37,121 nt of DNA from Herminiimonas sp. GTDB taxonomy: Bacteria > Pseudomonadota > Gammaproteobacteria > Burkholderiales > Burkholderiaceae_D. Where the stretch lies: the NCBI GenBank assembly GCA_014376645.1, contig JACMRD010000275.1:1-37121 (forward strand). The letters run 5' to 3'. The notes below the pieces were generated by a model. The model was not told the DNA's origin, made no database searches, and saw only the letters and a list, made by a program, of their open reading frames with translations. The position numbers and the translations under genes were made by a program. Below, in pieces: positions 17,275 through 27,603 of this stretch (its first letter is position 1; the number at the start of each line of letters is the position of its first letter).

Positions 17275-17943
17275 ATGACACTCGCCCGCAAGCTCACCGG
17301 TGAATTCCTGGGAACGGCCTTCCTGCTGGCCATCGTCATCGGCTCCGGCATCATGGGGGAGCGACTGGCTGGCGGCAATGTCGCCATTGCGTTGTTGGGC
17401 AACACGCTGGCAACCGGCGCCGGACTGGTGGCGCTGATCCTGACCTTCGGCCCGATCTCGGGTGCGCATTTCAACCCGGTGGTGACATTGGGTGATGTGT
17501 TCTTCGGCCATCTGCACTGGCGCGTGGCCTTCCTGTATGTCGTGGTCCAGGTGATCGGTGCATTTGCCGGTGTCGCTGCGGCGCATGCCATGTTCGGCGA
17601 GGCGCTGTTCTTTGCTTCTCACCATGTACGAACCGGCGCGAGCCAGTGGTTCAGCGAAGCCGTCGCGACCTTCGGGCTGCTGGCCGTGATCATCAGCTGT
17701 TCGCGCACCCGCGCCGCCGTCACGCCCTTCGCCGTGGCCGCCTACATCACGGCGGCATACTGGTTCACGGCATCGACATCGTTCGCTAATCCTGCCGTCA
17801 CCCTGGCGCGCGCCGCCTCCGACACCTTTGCCGGTATCCGGCCACAGGATGCACCGGGCTTCATCGTCGCGCAGTGCATCGGCGCGGCAGCGGCGGTCAT
17901 CGTTTTCGGCTGGCTGCACGCCAACAACAAACAGGAGTCCTGA
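17275..17943 (+). CDS. aqpS: MIP-family aquaglyceroporin (AqpS-like)
   Basis: [12 protein letters not shown] and [19 protein letters not shown] (two NPx half-helix motifs), between arsC and arsH. Confidence 0.87.
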   Translation: MTLARKLTGEFLGTAFLLAIVIGSGIMGERLAGGNVAIALLGNTLATGAGLVALILTFGPISGAHFNPVVTLGDVFFGHLHWRVAFLYVVVQVIGAFAGVAAAHAMFGEALFFASHHVRTGASQWFSEAVATFGLLAVIISCSRTRAAVTPFAVAAYITAAYWFTASTSFANPAVTLARAASDTFAGIRPQDAPGFIVAQCIGAAAAVIVFGWLHANNKQES

Positions 17944-17945
17944 AC

Positions 17946-18719
17946 TTGACCACCGCGTCGTCACTACCTTCGCCAGAAGCCGATCTGCCCAACATCAGCC
18001 ATGCGCACCTGGACCTGCCCGATCTCGACAAGCTCGCTGTCGCCAACGTATCAGCCCATCCGCCGCGTATCCTGCTGCTCTACGGCTCCTTGCGCGAACG
18101 CTCCTTCAGCCGTCTTCTGACGCTGGAAGCGGAGCGCCTGTTGCGCCACTTCGGCGCCGAGACGCGGGTCTTCGATCCACATGGCCTGCCGATGGTCGAC
18201 AGCGTCACGCCAGATCATCCGAAGGTGCAGGAACTGCGTGCCCTGTCCCTCTGGTCAGAAGGCCAGGTCTGGTGCAGCCCGGAGCGGCACGGTACGCTGA
18301 CCGGCATCTTCAAGTCGCAGATCGACTGGCTGCCGCTGGAAATGGGCAGCGTGCGCCCGACCCAGGGCCGGACCCTGGCCGTGATGCAGGTCTGCGGTGG
18401 CTCGCAATCCTTCAATGCCGTCAATGCCTTGCGGGTTCTGGGACGATGGATGCGCATGGTGACCATTCCGAATCAATCGTCGGTCGCCAAGGCTTACGAG
18501 GAATTCGATGCCGAGGGCCGCATGAAGCCGTCGCCCTACTACGACCGCCTCACCGATGTGATGGAAGAGTTGTACAAGTTCACGCTCCTGATTCGCGACC
18601 GCTCCGATTACCTCACCAGCCGCTACAGCGAACGCAAGGATGCGTTGCCTGCGGCGGTGGCCATCCTGGCAGCGGCGGCGATGCAGCACGAAAATCCGCC
18701 AACCGAAAACGACGCATGA
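17946..18719 (+). CDS. arsH: Arsenical resistance flavoprotein ArsH (TTG start)
   Basis: [77 protein letters not shown]. Confidence 0.92.
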   Translation: MTTASSLPSPEADLPNISHAHLDLPDLDKLAVANVSAHPPRILLLYGSLRERSFSRLLTLEAERLLRHFGAETRVFDPHGLPMVDSVTPDHPKVQELRALSLWSEGQVWCSPERHGTLTGIFKSQIDWLPLEMGSVRPTQGRTLAVMQVCGGSQSFNAVNALRVLGRWMRMVTIPNQSSVAKAYEEFDAEGRMKPSPYYDRLTDVMEELYKFTLLIRDRSDYLTSRYSERKDALPAAVAILAAAAMQHENPPTENDA

Positions 18720-18755
18720 TCGGTCGGTTACGGCGCGCCGGCATTTGCGCCGCAA

Positions 18756-21041
18756 TTACAACCAGCTGTAGCGCACGCCGATCCAGACGCCGCGGGGCGT
18801 GCCGTAGCCGCGGAACTGTTCATCGACAGCCCCGGCGGGATCAAAACTTCGATTGGGTCCAGTGAAGACATTGCGCCCGAGGAGACCGAAGTTGGCGTAC
18901 TCACGGTCCAACAGATTATTGACCCTGCCGATGATGTCAACCGCCGCGTTGACCTTGAGCCGTCCATCCAGATTGACCACGGTGTAGCCCGGCACTTTGC
19001 CGCGAGCATCGAGGTTGTTCTCATCACCACGAGCGTAGGTTGCACTACTGTGCAACAGATTGGCCGCAACCGACAAGCGGTCGGTCGCGTCGTAATCCAC
19101 GCGCAGCTTCAGATTGTGGCGAGGAATTCCCGGCAGCCGGTTGCCGGGCTTGATTGCGATCGACCCGCTGGCGTCGGCGGTGGAATTAGCCGGGCTGTTT
19201 TCCAAAAAAGCACTCTGGTAAGTCGCATCGATGTAACTGTACCGTGCCGTCAGTGCCACGACCCCGAACTTGCTGCTGCCTGCCAGCTCCAAGCCCTGGC
19301 GCTTGGTCTCGCCGACGTTCTGGAAGTAGCCGGTGTTCGAGCCAGCACCCTGGCTGCTGATGAACTGGATGTCGTCGCTCAGTCGGGTGCGATAGACCGC
19401 AGCGCTCCAGGTCGTGGCCGCACCGAGCTTGCCGCGTGCGCCGAGCTCCATGTTGCGCGACACGACTTTCCTGAGCGGCGGATCGGACAGGAAATTGTTT
19501 GGCAGCTTGCACGGATCGGCCGGGTCGGCGCATGTCAGTTCAATCGGTGTCGGCGCCCGCATACCTTCGTTGTAGGTCCCATAGAAAGTGAGGACCGGGG
19601 TCGGATTGAAGGTCAGTCCCGCAGCAGGATTGAAGCGCGAGAAAGTATGCCTGCCGTTGAGTTCAGGTGCGCTGCCCGAGCGGTCCTCGATGGCGATCCG
19701 CGCCAGGTTGTAGCGACCTGACAGGGTCAGGCTCCAGCGCGCATCGATCGACAACGTGTCGGTGACGAAGACGCCGTAGTAACGGTTGCGTGTCGCGGCG
19801 TCGGTGTCCTGCGCGTAGTCGCCCACGGCCTGCGTGCCGCGGCTCGGCGTGAACTGCGCCGGTTGCGCCTCCTGCGTGAAGCGCGCCCGTCCGAGGTCGG
19901 CACTGGCGCCGATGACCAGCTGGTTCTTGCTGCCGGCCAGGTTGCCGAGGTAAGTCAGTTGCAGACCGAGCCCGTCGCTACCCTGATTGATCGATGAGCG
20001 GTCGTTGATGGCTTGCACGTTACTGACTTTGCCGGCGCCAGGATCGACTGCGCCGAAGTCGTTGTTGACGTTGCTGCTGACGCTGGCGTTGCGGTAGTCG
20101 CGGTAATACAGGTTACCGCCCAACAGCCAGTCATCATTGATGAAGTGGCTGCCCTTCAAGGTCAGCAGCGCCAGCTTGTTGCGGCTCTTGTCGGGATATG
20201 TGTAAGCCTGCCGGATATTGCCCGACAACGAAGCCGGCAGCGTCTGCGTTCCCTCCAGGGTGTTGTCCGCCGCAGTCAGGCTCAGATCCAGATCGGTGTC
20301 CTTGTCCTGATAACCGACCTTGCCGAAAAATTGTCCGACCCGACTCGGATTGTGGTCAGCCCAACCACGGTCACGCAGCAGGTTTCCAGTAAAAAAATAA
20401 TCCCACGCGCCCTGCTTGCCGCCGTGCTCGAACTCCACCGCTCGCCGTCCGAACGAGCCCGTCGTGATCTGCACCGAGCCACCCGGATTGTCGCTGCCGC
20501 TCTTGGTATACACCGCCAGCGCGCCCCCGAGTGTATTGAGGCCGAAGGCCGGATTGGAGCCGGGAATGAGCTGAATGCTGGCAATGGCCGATTGGGGAAT
20601 CAGGTCCCAGTTGACGACATCGCCGAAGGGCTCGTTGATGCGTACACCATCCTGAAACACCGACAGTCCCTGCGGCACGCCAAGCAGCGGCGACGCAGTG
20701 AACCCACGGAAGCTGACCTCCGGTTGAAACGGATTGCCCTGCGCGGCATTGACCGTAAGGCTGGTCGCATTCTGCTCCAGATACTCAGCCAGGTTGCCCT
20801 GGCGCTGGCGTGCCAGGTCCCGTTGCGTGAAGACCTGGACATTGGCTGGCACTTCGCGAATCGACGTGCCCAGTCCCGGCAGCAACGTCGTACCGATCAC
20901 CTCGACGGTGGGCAGTTCAAGCGCTTTGGCACGATCAGTCTGTGCATGTGCCGAGCGGGCACAACCAAATGAAACAAGAATAGCGATGCAAGCCAGACCG
21001 GCGGGGGGGCGCCAGCGTCGTCGTTGGGTGCTGCGATTCAT
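18756..21041 (-). CDS. TonB-dependent outer-membrane receptor, substrate unknown
   Basis: Signal peptide, plug domain VSFRGFTASPLLGVPQGLSVFQDGVRINEPFGDVVNWDLIP, C-terminal ...VRYSWL. Confidence 0.88.
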   Translation of the reverse strand: MNRSTQRRRWRPPAGLACIAILVSFGCARSAHAQTDRAKALELPTVEVIGTTLLPGLGTSIREVPANVQVFTQRDLARQRQGNLAEYLEQNATSLTVNAAQGNPFQPEVSFRGFTASPLLGVPQGLSVFQDGVRINEPFGDVVNWDLIPQSAIASIQLIPGSNPAFGLNTLGGALAVYTKSGSDNPGGSVQITTGSFGRRAVEFEHGGKQGAWDYFFTGNLLRDRGWADHNPSRVGQFFGKVGYQDKDTDLDLSLTAADNTLEGTQTLPASLSGNIRQAYTYPDKSRNKLALLTLKGSHFINDDWLLGGNLYYRDYRNASVSSNVNNDFGAVDPGAGKVSNVQAINDRSSINQGSDGLGLQLTYLGNLAGSKNQLVIGASADLGRARFTQEAQPAQFTPSRGTQAVGDYAQDTDAATRNRYYGVFVTDTLSIDARWSLTLSGRYNLARIAIEDRSGSAPELNGRHTFSRFNPAAGLTFNPTPVLTFYGTYNEGMRAPTPIELTCADPADPCKLPNNFLSDPPLRKVVSRNMELGARGKLGAATTWSAAVYRTRLSDDIQFISSQGAGSNTGYFQNVGETKRQGLELAGSSKFGVVALTARYSYIDATYQSAFLENSPANSTADASGSIAIKPGNRLPGIPRHNLKLRVDYDATDRLSVAANLLHSSATYARGDENNLDARGKVPGYTVVNLDGRLKVNAAVDIIGRVNNLLDREYANFGLLGRNVFTGPNRSFDPAGAVDEQFRGYGTPRGVWIGVRYSWL

Positions 21042-21094
21042 TCATGTCTCCGGTATGGATGGCGTCGATGCGCTTTTTTATCAAGCGCCGAATC

Positions 21095-21808
21095 TTACAC
21101 CAGCAATGCCGGCAACTCGATGAGCGAATCGATCAGGAAATCCGCACCCAGCGCTTCCAGGCCACCCGGCCCGGGATAGCCATAACGCAGGATGTACGCC
21201 GGCATCCCGGCCGCCCGCGCTGCCGCGACATCGACCTGCGAATCACCGACCATTACCGCAGCCTGCGGCGGCACACCCAGCAGCAAGCAGGCATGCAGCA
21301 GCGGCGCCGGGTCCGGCTTCATGCGTGCCAAGGTATCGCCAGCCACCACCGCTTGCAATAATGGCGCCAGGCCGAACGACTGCAGCAAGGCTTCGGTGTA
21401 GTCCATCGGTTTGTTGGTGACGCATGCCAGCAGATATCCGGCCTCCTTCAAGACCGCCAATCCGTCCAGAACCCCCGGAAAGAGGCGACTGAAGCGCCCA
21501 TTGGTATCGTGATAATGGCGATAGAACTGCGCCTGGGCCTGCGTACCATCCATGCCCGCCAGCGCCGGCGACGCCGCCAGCAGACGCCGCACCAGCGTCG
21601 GCACGCCGTTGCCGATGAAGCTGACCACCATGGCGGCCGACATGCTTGCCGCGCCGACGTCGGCCAGCATCCGGTTTGCGGCTTCGACGATGTCGGGGGC
21701 ACTGTCGACCATCGTGCCGTCGAGGTCGATCAGCACTGCCCGAACGCCATCCGGCGCCTGTGCAATCGCTTGGTTCAGGCTCGAACCGATCCCTGTCGTT
21801 GAACTCAT
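21095..21808 (-). CDS. gph: HAD-superfamily phosphoglycolate phosphatase-like protein
   Basis: VLIDLDGTMVDSAPDIVEAANRML ... MKPDPAPLLHACLLLG ... VMVGDSQVDVAAARAAG. Confidence 0.85.
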   Translation of the reverse strand: MSSTTGIGSSLNQAIAQAPDGVRAVLIDLDGTMVDSAPDIVEAANRMLADVGAASMSAAMVVSFIGNGVPTLVRRLLAASPALAGMDGTQAQAQFYRHYHDTNGRFSRLFPGVLDGLAVLKEAGYLLACVTNKPMDYTEALLQSFGLAPLLQAVVAGDTLARMKPDPAPLLHACLLLGVPPQAAVMVGDSQVDVAAARAAGMPAYILRYGYPGPGGLEALGADFLIDSLIELPALLV

Positions 21809-22047
21809 CCTGTGTCCGATCCTTGTTCGATGGAAGTGCAATCGCAGTGCCGGCTCGGTCGCCGCCGGCTGGCCTTTGCGCAAAACCTGCATGCGGCCGA
21901 TCTGCCGCCGCGCCATTATCGCCCACCCCGGATGGCTGCCTTGCAATATGCCGAACGCCTTGACAGCAGCACCGCCTGATCGGATCGACGTCAGCGGGTA
22001 TCATCTGTACCAAACCAGTTACCAACCAATCAATCGAGGAGCAATCC

Positions 22048-23157
22048 ATGGACGTACGTGCAGCCGTTGCCACCAAAGCAGGCGCCCCCCTGACCATCGA
22101 AACGGTGCGTCTGGATGGCCCGCGCGCCGGCGAAGTTCTGGTCGAGATCAAGGCTTCCGGTGTCTGCCATACCGACCTGTTCACCCTTTCCGGCGACGAT
22201 CCCGAAGGGATTTTTCCGGCCATCCTGGGCCATGAGGGCGCCGGCGTCGTCGTCGAGGTCGGCGCCGGCGTCACCACGCTGAAGCCGGGCGACCACGTCA
22301 TTCCGCTGTACACGCCGGAATGCCGCAACTGTGACTACTGCACGTCGCAGAAAACCAACCTGTGCCAGGCGATCCGCGCCACCCAGGGCCGGGGCGTCAT
22401 GCCGGACGGGACCAGCCGCTTCAGCCTGGGCGGCAAGGAAGTCTTCCATTACATGGGGACATCAACCTTCGCCCAGTACACAGTGGTACCGGAAATCGCC
22501 CTGGCCAAGATCCGCGAAGACGCGCCGTTCGAGAAGGTCTGCTATATCGGCTGCGGCGTCACCACCGGCATCGGCGCCGTGATCTACACGGCCAAGGTCC
22601 AACCGGGCGACAACGTGATCGTGTTCGGCCTGGGCGGCATTGGCCTCAACGTGATCCAGGGCGCGCGCATGGCCGGCGCCAACATGATCGTGGGCGTCGA
22701 CATCAACCCGGCACGGGAGGAACTGGCGAAAAAATTCGGCCTGACCCACTTCGTCAATCCGAAGGAAGTCGAAGGCGACATCGTCCCGTATCTCGTCAAC
22801 CTGACCAAGGGCGGCGCCGACCATACCTTCGAATGCATCGGCAACGTCAACCTGATGCGCCAGGCGCTCGAGTGCTGTCACAAGGGATGGGGCAAGTCGA
22901 CCATCATCGGCGTGGCCGGCGCCGGACAGGAAATCTCGACCCGGCCGTTCCAGCTCGTGACCGGACGCGTGTGGCAGGGCTCGGCCTTCGGCGGCGCCCG
23001 CGGCCGCACCGACGTGCCGAAGATCGTCGACTGGTACATGGAAGGAAAGATCAACATCGACGACCTGATCACCCATGTCATGCCGATCGAGCAGATCAAC
23101 CACGCCTTCGACCTCATGCACGAAGGGACCTCGATCCGCTCGGTCGTGACCTTCTGA
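22048..23157 (+). CDS. frmA: S-(hydroxymethyl)glutathione dehydrogenase / class III alcohol dehydrogenase
   Basis: [75 protein letters not shown]. Confidence 0.95.
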   Translation: MDVRAAVATKAGAPLTIETVRLDGPRAGEVLVEIKASGVCHTDLFTLSGDDPEGIFPAILGHEGAGVVVEVGAGVTTLKPGDHVIPLYTPECRNCDYCTSQKTNLCQAIRATQGRGVMPDGTSRFSLGGKEVFHYMGTSTFAQYTVVPEIALAKIREDAPFEKVCYIGCGVTTGIGAVIYTAKVQPGDNVIVFGLGGIGLNVIQGARMAGANMIVGVDINPAREELAKKFGLTHFVNPKEVEGDIVPYLVNLTKGGADHTFECIGNVNLMRQALECCHKGWGKSTIIGVAGAGQEISTRPFQLVTGRVWQGSAFGGARGRTDVPKIVDWYMEGKINIDDLITHVMPIEQINHAFDLMHEGTSIRSVVTF

Positions 23158-23252
23158 GGCGCCGGCGCGGCCAACCGGTCGCGCATTCCTGCCTTCCTGC
23201 TTCGGGCACACCCGTGCGTTCGATCCGCCCTCTTCCTTCCTGTTTCCTGACC

Positions 23253-24092
23253 ATGTCCCTGACGACCATCTCCCGCAACAAGTGCTTTGGCGGCATCCAG
23301 AGCGTCTACCGTCACGATTCGACCGAAACCGGGTGCCCGATGCGCTTTGGCGTCTACCTGCCGCCGGCTGCCGAGCAGGGCCCGGTACCGGTGCTGTTCT
23401 GGCTCTCCGGACTGACCTGCACCGAAGAGAATTTCATCGTCAAGGCCGGCGCGCAGCGCATCGCCGCCGAGCTGGGGGTGGCGATCGTCACGCCAGACAC
23501 CAGTCCGCGTGGGCTGAACCTGCCTGGCGACGCCGACAGTTACGATTTTGGCGTCGGCGCCGGCTTCTATGTCGACGCGACCGAGGTGCCATGGTCAACC
23601 AGCTACCGCATGTACGCGTACCTCGTGCAGGAGCTGTTCCAAATCGTGACAACCGAGTTGCCGCTCGACGCGGCGCGCGCCGGCATCTTCGGCCACTCCA
23701 TGGGTGGCCATGGCGCCCTCACGATCGGCCTCAAACACCCGGACAAGTTCAGGACGATTTCAGCCTTCGCACCGATCGTCTCGTCGACCCGATGCCCTTG
23801 GGGCGAGAAGGCGCTCACGGGCTATCTCGGGGCGGATCGCTCCACCTGGGCCGATTACGACGCCACGCTGCTGGTGGCAAAATTAGGCTGGAAAGGACCG
23901 TCGATCCTGATCGACCAGGGCGGCGACGATACCTTCCTGGCGTCCCAGCTGAGGCCGGAACTGCTCGTCGCGGCGTGCGCAGAGGCAGGGGTGGCATTGA
24001 ACTTGCGCATGCAACCGGGTTACGATCACAGCTATTTTTTCATCGCCACGTTCATCGAGGCGCATCTGCGTCACCACGCGGCTCACCTCTGA
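23253..24092 (+). CDS. fghA: S-formylglutathione hydrolase
   Basis: LFWLSGLTCTEENFIVKAGAQRIAAELG, GHSMGGHGALTIGLKHPDKFRTISAFAPIVSSTRCPWGEKAL; internal start of the longer ORF at 22362. Confidence 0.95.
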   Translation: MSLTTISRNKCFGGIQSVYRHDSTETGCPMRFGVYLPPAAEQGPVPVLFWLSGLTCTEENFIVKAGAQRIAAELGVAIVTPDTSPRGLNLPGDADSYDFGVGAGFYVDATEVPWSTSYRMYAYLVQELFQIVTTELPLDAARAGIFGHSMGGHGALTIGLKHPDKFRTISAFAPIVSSTRCPWGEKALTGYLGADRSTWADYDATLLVAKLGWKGPSILIDQGGDDTFLASQLRPELLVAACAEAGVALNLRMQPGYDHSYFFIATFIEAHLRHHAAHL

Positions 24093-24136
24093 CGCACTTT
24101 TCACATTGTCCAATCACTCCCGCAAACTGCTCATCC

Positions 24137-26278
24137 ATGTCGAATCTGCCCCAACCGCACCGCCCTGCCCGCCGCCAAATTTGCTCGCCACTTCGCCGCA
24201 GCGGCGAGCGCGCTGTCCTCAAAACGGTCCTGTCGGCCTGTGCCATGGCGGTCTCGCTGGCGCATGCGCAGCAGCCACCGACGGCCACTGCCGACGAAAT
24301 CGTCATCACCGCCAATCGCACCGAGCAGCGCCGTTTCGATGCCGCTGCATCGATCGATTCAATCAAGGTCGATGGCTTCCGGACCGCCTCGCCGCTGGTG
24401 AACCTTTCGGAGCTGCTGTCGGCGGTGCCAGGCCTGCAAGTACGTGAGCGGCAAAATTATGCGCAGGATCTGCAGGTTTCGGTGCGCGGCTTCGGTACCC
24501 GTTCGACCTTCGGCGTACGCGGGGTGCGCATCCTGATCGACGGCGTACCGGCAACCAATCCGGATGGCCAGGGCCAGGCCGCGACCGCCAGCCTGAGCTC
24601 GGCGAAACGCATCGAAGTCCTGCGCGGACCGGTGGCCCAGTTGTACGGCAATGCTGCCGGCGGCGTGGTGCAGGTATTTACCAACGATCCGCCGATCGCT
24701 CCGGCGCCGCCTTACGCCAGCATCTCGCTGGGCGCCGGCACTTACCGCCAGCGCCAGGGTGACATCACCGTCGGCGGCGGCAGCGAGACCCTGGGCGGCC
24801 TGCTCGACGTCTCGCAATACCGCACCGACGGCTACCGTGATCACAGCGCTGCCCGGCGCACTCAGATCAACGCCAAGGTGGTGGCGCGGCCGTCCTCGGA
24901 CACCACGATCACCGGCATCTTCAATGCGTTCGGCCAGCCGGTGTCGCAAGATCCGCTGGGACTCACGCACGAGCAGTTCCTGGCCAATCCCCGACAGGTG
25001 GCGCCGGTGGCCCTAACCTTCAACACGCGCAAGAAGATCGAGCAGCAGCAGCTCGGCGTTGTGGTCGACAAGACGCTCTCGCCAGCAGACAGCCTGAGCG
25101 CGCGGCTGTATGGCGGCACGCGGCAGGTGTTCCAGACGCTGTCGCTGTCCGGTGCGGCGGCCACGTCGGCCGGCGGCGTGGTCGACCTCGACAGTAATTA
25201 CGGCGGCGTCGGCGCCAGTTGGACCCACAAGACCAGCCTCAACGCGCAACCGCTGAACTGGACCCTGGGTGTGGAAGGCGACAAGCTGCGCCAGCTGCGG
25301 CGCGGCTATGTCAACAACAACGGCATTGCGGGCGCGACCCGCCGCGATGAAATCGACGGCGCCAACAACGTCGATCTGTTCGGCCAGGTCGACTGGAGCT
25401 TTGCGCCGCAATGGACGGCGACCGCCGGCGTGCGCAACAGTCGCGTACACCTGTCGGTCGACGATCATTACATCACCGCCGCCAGCCCGAACGACAGCGG
25501 CTCGGTGGAATACCATGCCACCAGCCCGGTCGTCGGCCTGGTGTGGCATGCGGCGAGCGATATCAACGTCTATGCCAACCTGGGACGCGGCTTCGAGACA
25601 CCGACCATCGCCGAGACTGCCTACCGCCTCGGCGCCACCGGTCCCAACCTGGGCCTGAAGGCCTCGCGCAGCGTGCAGGCAGAAATCGGCATGAAGCTGC
25701 GCAGTGGCAGTCACAGCCTCGACCTGGCGGTATTCGACGCCCGCAGCCAGAATGAGATCGTACCGCTGGCGGTCGACAACGGCCGGTCGATTTTCCAGAA
25801 CGTCGATGGCGTCGAACGGCGTGGCGCCGAGGCTTCCTGGAAGGCGACTTGGAATCAGTTCACCACGCAGCTCTCCTATACGCTGCTCGACGCCCGCTTC
25901 CGCGACAGTTTTGTCAACAGCGCCAACGCCAGGATCGCCGCCGGCAATCATCTGCCCGGTGCACCGATGCACAGCCTGTTCGCGCAGGCCCAGTACCGCC
26001 CGATCGCACCGGTCTCGCTGGCGCTGGAAATGCGTGCCGAGAGCCGGGCCTGGGTCGACGACATCAACAGCGATACCGCCCCCGGCTATGCCGTCTTCAA
26101 TGCCAGCAGCAGCTATGCCTTCAATGCCGGCCCCAACAAGATGTTCCTGTTCGCCCGGGTCGACAATCTGATGGACCGTCATTACGCCGGTTCAGTAATC
26201 GTTAATGATGGCAACCGGCGCTTCTTCGAGCCAGCTGCCGGACGCCGCCTCTTCGTCGGCTTGCGGACCATGTTCTGA
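24137..26278 (+). CDS. pqqU: TonB-dependent receptor, PqqU/YncD-like (putative PQQ uptake)
   Basis: NLSELLSAVPGLQVRERQNYAQDLQVSVRGFGTRSTFGVRGVRILIDGVPATNPDGQGQ; GRGFETPTIAE; GSVIVNDGNRRFFEPAAGR, closely resembling my recollection of E. coli YncD. Confidence 0.8.
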   Translation: MSNLPQPHRPARRQICSPLRRSGERAVLKTVLSACAMAVSLAHAQQPPTATADEIVITANRTEQRRFDAAASIDSIKVDGFRTASPLVNLSELLSAVPGLQVRERQNYAQDLQVSVRGFGTRSTFGVRGVRILIDGVPATNPDGQGQAATASLSSAKRIEVLRGPVAQLYGNAAGGVVQVFTNDPPIAPAPPYASISLGAGTYRQRQGDITVGGGSETLGGLLDVSQYRTDGYRDHSAARRTQINAKVVARPSSDTTITGIFNAFGQPVSQDPLGLTHEQFLANPRQVAPVALTFNTRKKIEQQQLGVVVDKTLSPADSLSARLYGGTRQVFQTLSLSGAAATSAGGVVDLDSNYGGVGASWTHKTSLNAQPLNWTLGVEGDKLRQLRRGYVNNNGIAGATRRDEIDGANNVDLFGQVDWSFAPQWTATAGVRNSRVHLSVDDHYITAASPNDSGSVEYHATSPVVGLVWHAASDINVYANLGRGFETPTIAETAYRLGATGPNLGLKASRSVQAEIGMKLRSGSHSLDLAVFDARSQNEIVPLAVDNGRSIFQNVDGVERRGAEASWKATWNQFTTQLSYTLLDARFRDSFVNSANARIAAGNHLPGAPMHSLFAQAQYRPIAPVSLALEMRAESRAWVDDINSDTAPGYAVFNASSSYAFNAGPNKMFLFARVDNLMDRHYAGSVIVNDGNRRFFEPAAGRRLFVGLRTMF

Positions 26279-27282
26279 TGGCCGTCAGACTTCTTGCTCC
26301 TTTTCAGACTGCCCCCATGACTTCTGTTACACGCACCCCGCGCCTGCGCAATCTGGTCTTGACGGTCGCCCTTGGCTTGGCCATCGGCGTCGTACACGCG
26401 GCACCCTTCGCTTACGTACCAAATGAAAAATCCGGCACACTGTCGGTCATTGACTGCGCCACCGACACTGTGGTGAGCTCGATCAAGGCCGGCACCAAGC
26501 CGCGTGGCTTAGTGACTTCGGCCGACGGTCGTCTGATCTACGTGAGCGACCAGACCAGCAACTCGCTGCTGGTGGTCGATGTCGCCAAGGCCGTTGTAAT
26601 CGATACCATCAAGCTGGCCGAGTCGCCCGAGGGCGTGTCTATCTCGCCTACCGGCGACTACGTGGTCGTCGCCAGTGAGGTCAGCAATTCGGTGGCGTTC
26701 ATTTCGACGGCGACGCGCAAGACGGTCTTCAGCGTCACGACCCAGGGCAAGAATCCGGAACATGCCGAATTCAGTCCCGACGGCAAATGGCTGTACGTCA
26801 GTGCCGAGGAAGCCGACACCGTCGACATCATCGACATCGCCGCCAGGAAGCAGGTCAACTCGCTCAAGCTCGGCGCCCGTCCGCGCGGCATCGGCTTCAA
26901 GAGCGACGGCAGCCTGGCCTATGTGGCAGCCGAACTGGCCAGCACGGTCTACGTCATCGACGTCGCGGCGCAAAAAGTCGTGGCTCAGGTCAAGGCCGGT
27001 AATTTTTCCAACGGCGTGGCCGTGCGGCCTGATGGCAAGCGCGTCTTCATCTCCAACGGCAAGGATGGCACGATTTCTGCAATAGACACTTCGGACAACA
27101 AGGTCATCGCCACGATCCCGGTCGGAAAACGGCCCTGGAACATGGCGATAACGCCGGATGGCAAGAAGCTGTACGTTGCCAACGGCAGGTCGAATTCGGT
27201 GTCGGTGATCGATACCGAGAGTAACCAGATGCTCAAGGAAATCCCGGTCGGCGAATTGCCGTGGGGCGTAGTGATTCATTGA
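26278..27282 (+). CDS. YVTN-type beta-propeller protein (PQQ-associated / YncE-like), exported
   Basis: Repeated YVxNxxSxSVxVIDxxxxxVxxxIxVGxxPxGxxxxPDG; terminal VGELPWGVVIH; start overlaps receptor stop (alternative ATG 26317). Confidence 0.8.
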   Translation: MAVRLLAPFQTAPMTSVTRTPRLRNLVLTVALGLAIGVVHAAPFAYVPNEKSGTLSVIDCATDTVVSSIKAGTKPRGLVTSADGRLIYVSDQTSNSLLVVDVAKAVVIDTIKLAESPEGVSISPTGDYVVVASEVSNSVAFISTATRKTVFSVTTQGKNPEHAEFSPDGKWLYVSAEEADTVDIIDIAARKQVNSLKLGARPRGIGFKSDGSLAYVAAELASTVYVIDVAAQKVVAQVKAGNFSNGVAVRPDGKRVFISNGKDGTISAIDTSDNKVIATIPVGKRPWNMAITPDGKKLYVANGRSNSVSVIDTESNQMLKEIPVGELPWGVVIH

Positions 27283-27401
27283 GCAGTGTTCGATATTGCG
27301 AATCAAAACAAGGCACTAGCCGGCGATAACCAAAGCCGGCTGGCGCTCGGGTACGCAATGCTGTAGAAGAATCAGGGTCTCCTCCAGTGGTCATTGGATT
27401 T

Positions 27402-27430
27402 GAGCCCGCTCGTTGAGCGGGCTCTTTTTT
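27402..27430 (+). terminator. Rho-independent terminator after the frmA-fghA-pqqU-propeller operon
   Basis: GAGCCCGCTC-GTT-GAGCGGGCTC-TTTTTT. Confidence 0.95.
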
Positions 27431-27603
27431 GCAACATGTAATATGCTTGGCGTTGCATGGGAGTTCGGCTGGACGGGTATGCACAAACCGGTTCGGCGCG
27501 TACACCCGGGCAGGCCAAAACGGAGCAGGTGTAACAAAACGGTACAGGTTCGATAATTTATCAAAATCAAGCGACTTCAACCCGGGCACAGAAGGAGACG
27601 GTA

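Noticed and set aside
22362-23252. 5' extension of the fghA ORF
   Set aside because: Overlaps frmA in another frame; Arg/Gln-rich nonsense until MSLTTISRNKCFGG at 23253
23282-24136. 5' extension of the PqqU-like ORF
   Set aside because: Out-of-frame read of fghA; a plausible exported protein begins at 24137
25013-26182. 389-aa minus-strand ORF opposite the PqqU-like receptor
   Set aside because: Shadow ORF; the plus-strand frame has clear receptor motifs
27419-27433. GGGCTCTTTTTTGCA, sigma54-like match upstream of aorA
   Set aside because: Lies inside the terminator hairpin and T-run and has a poor -24 half
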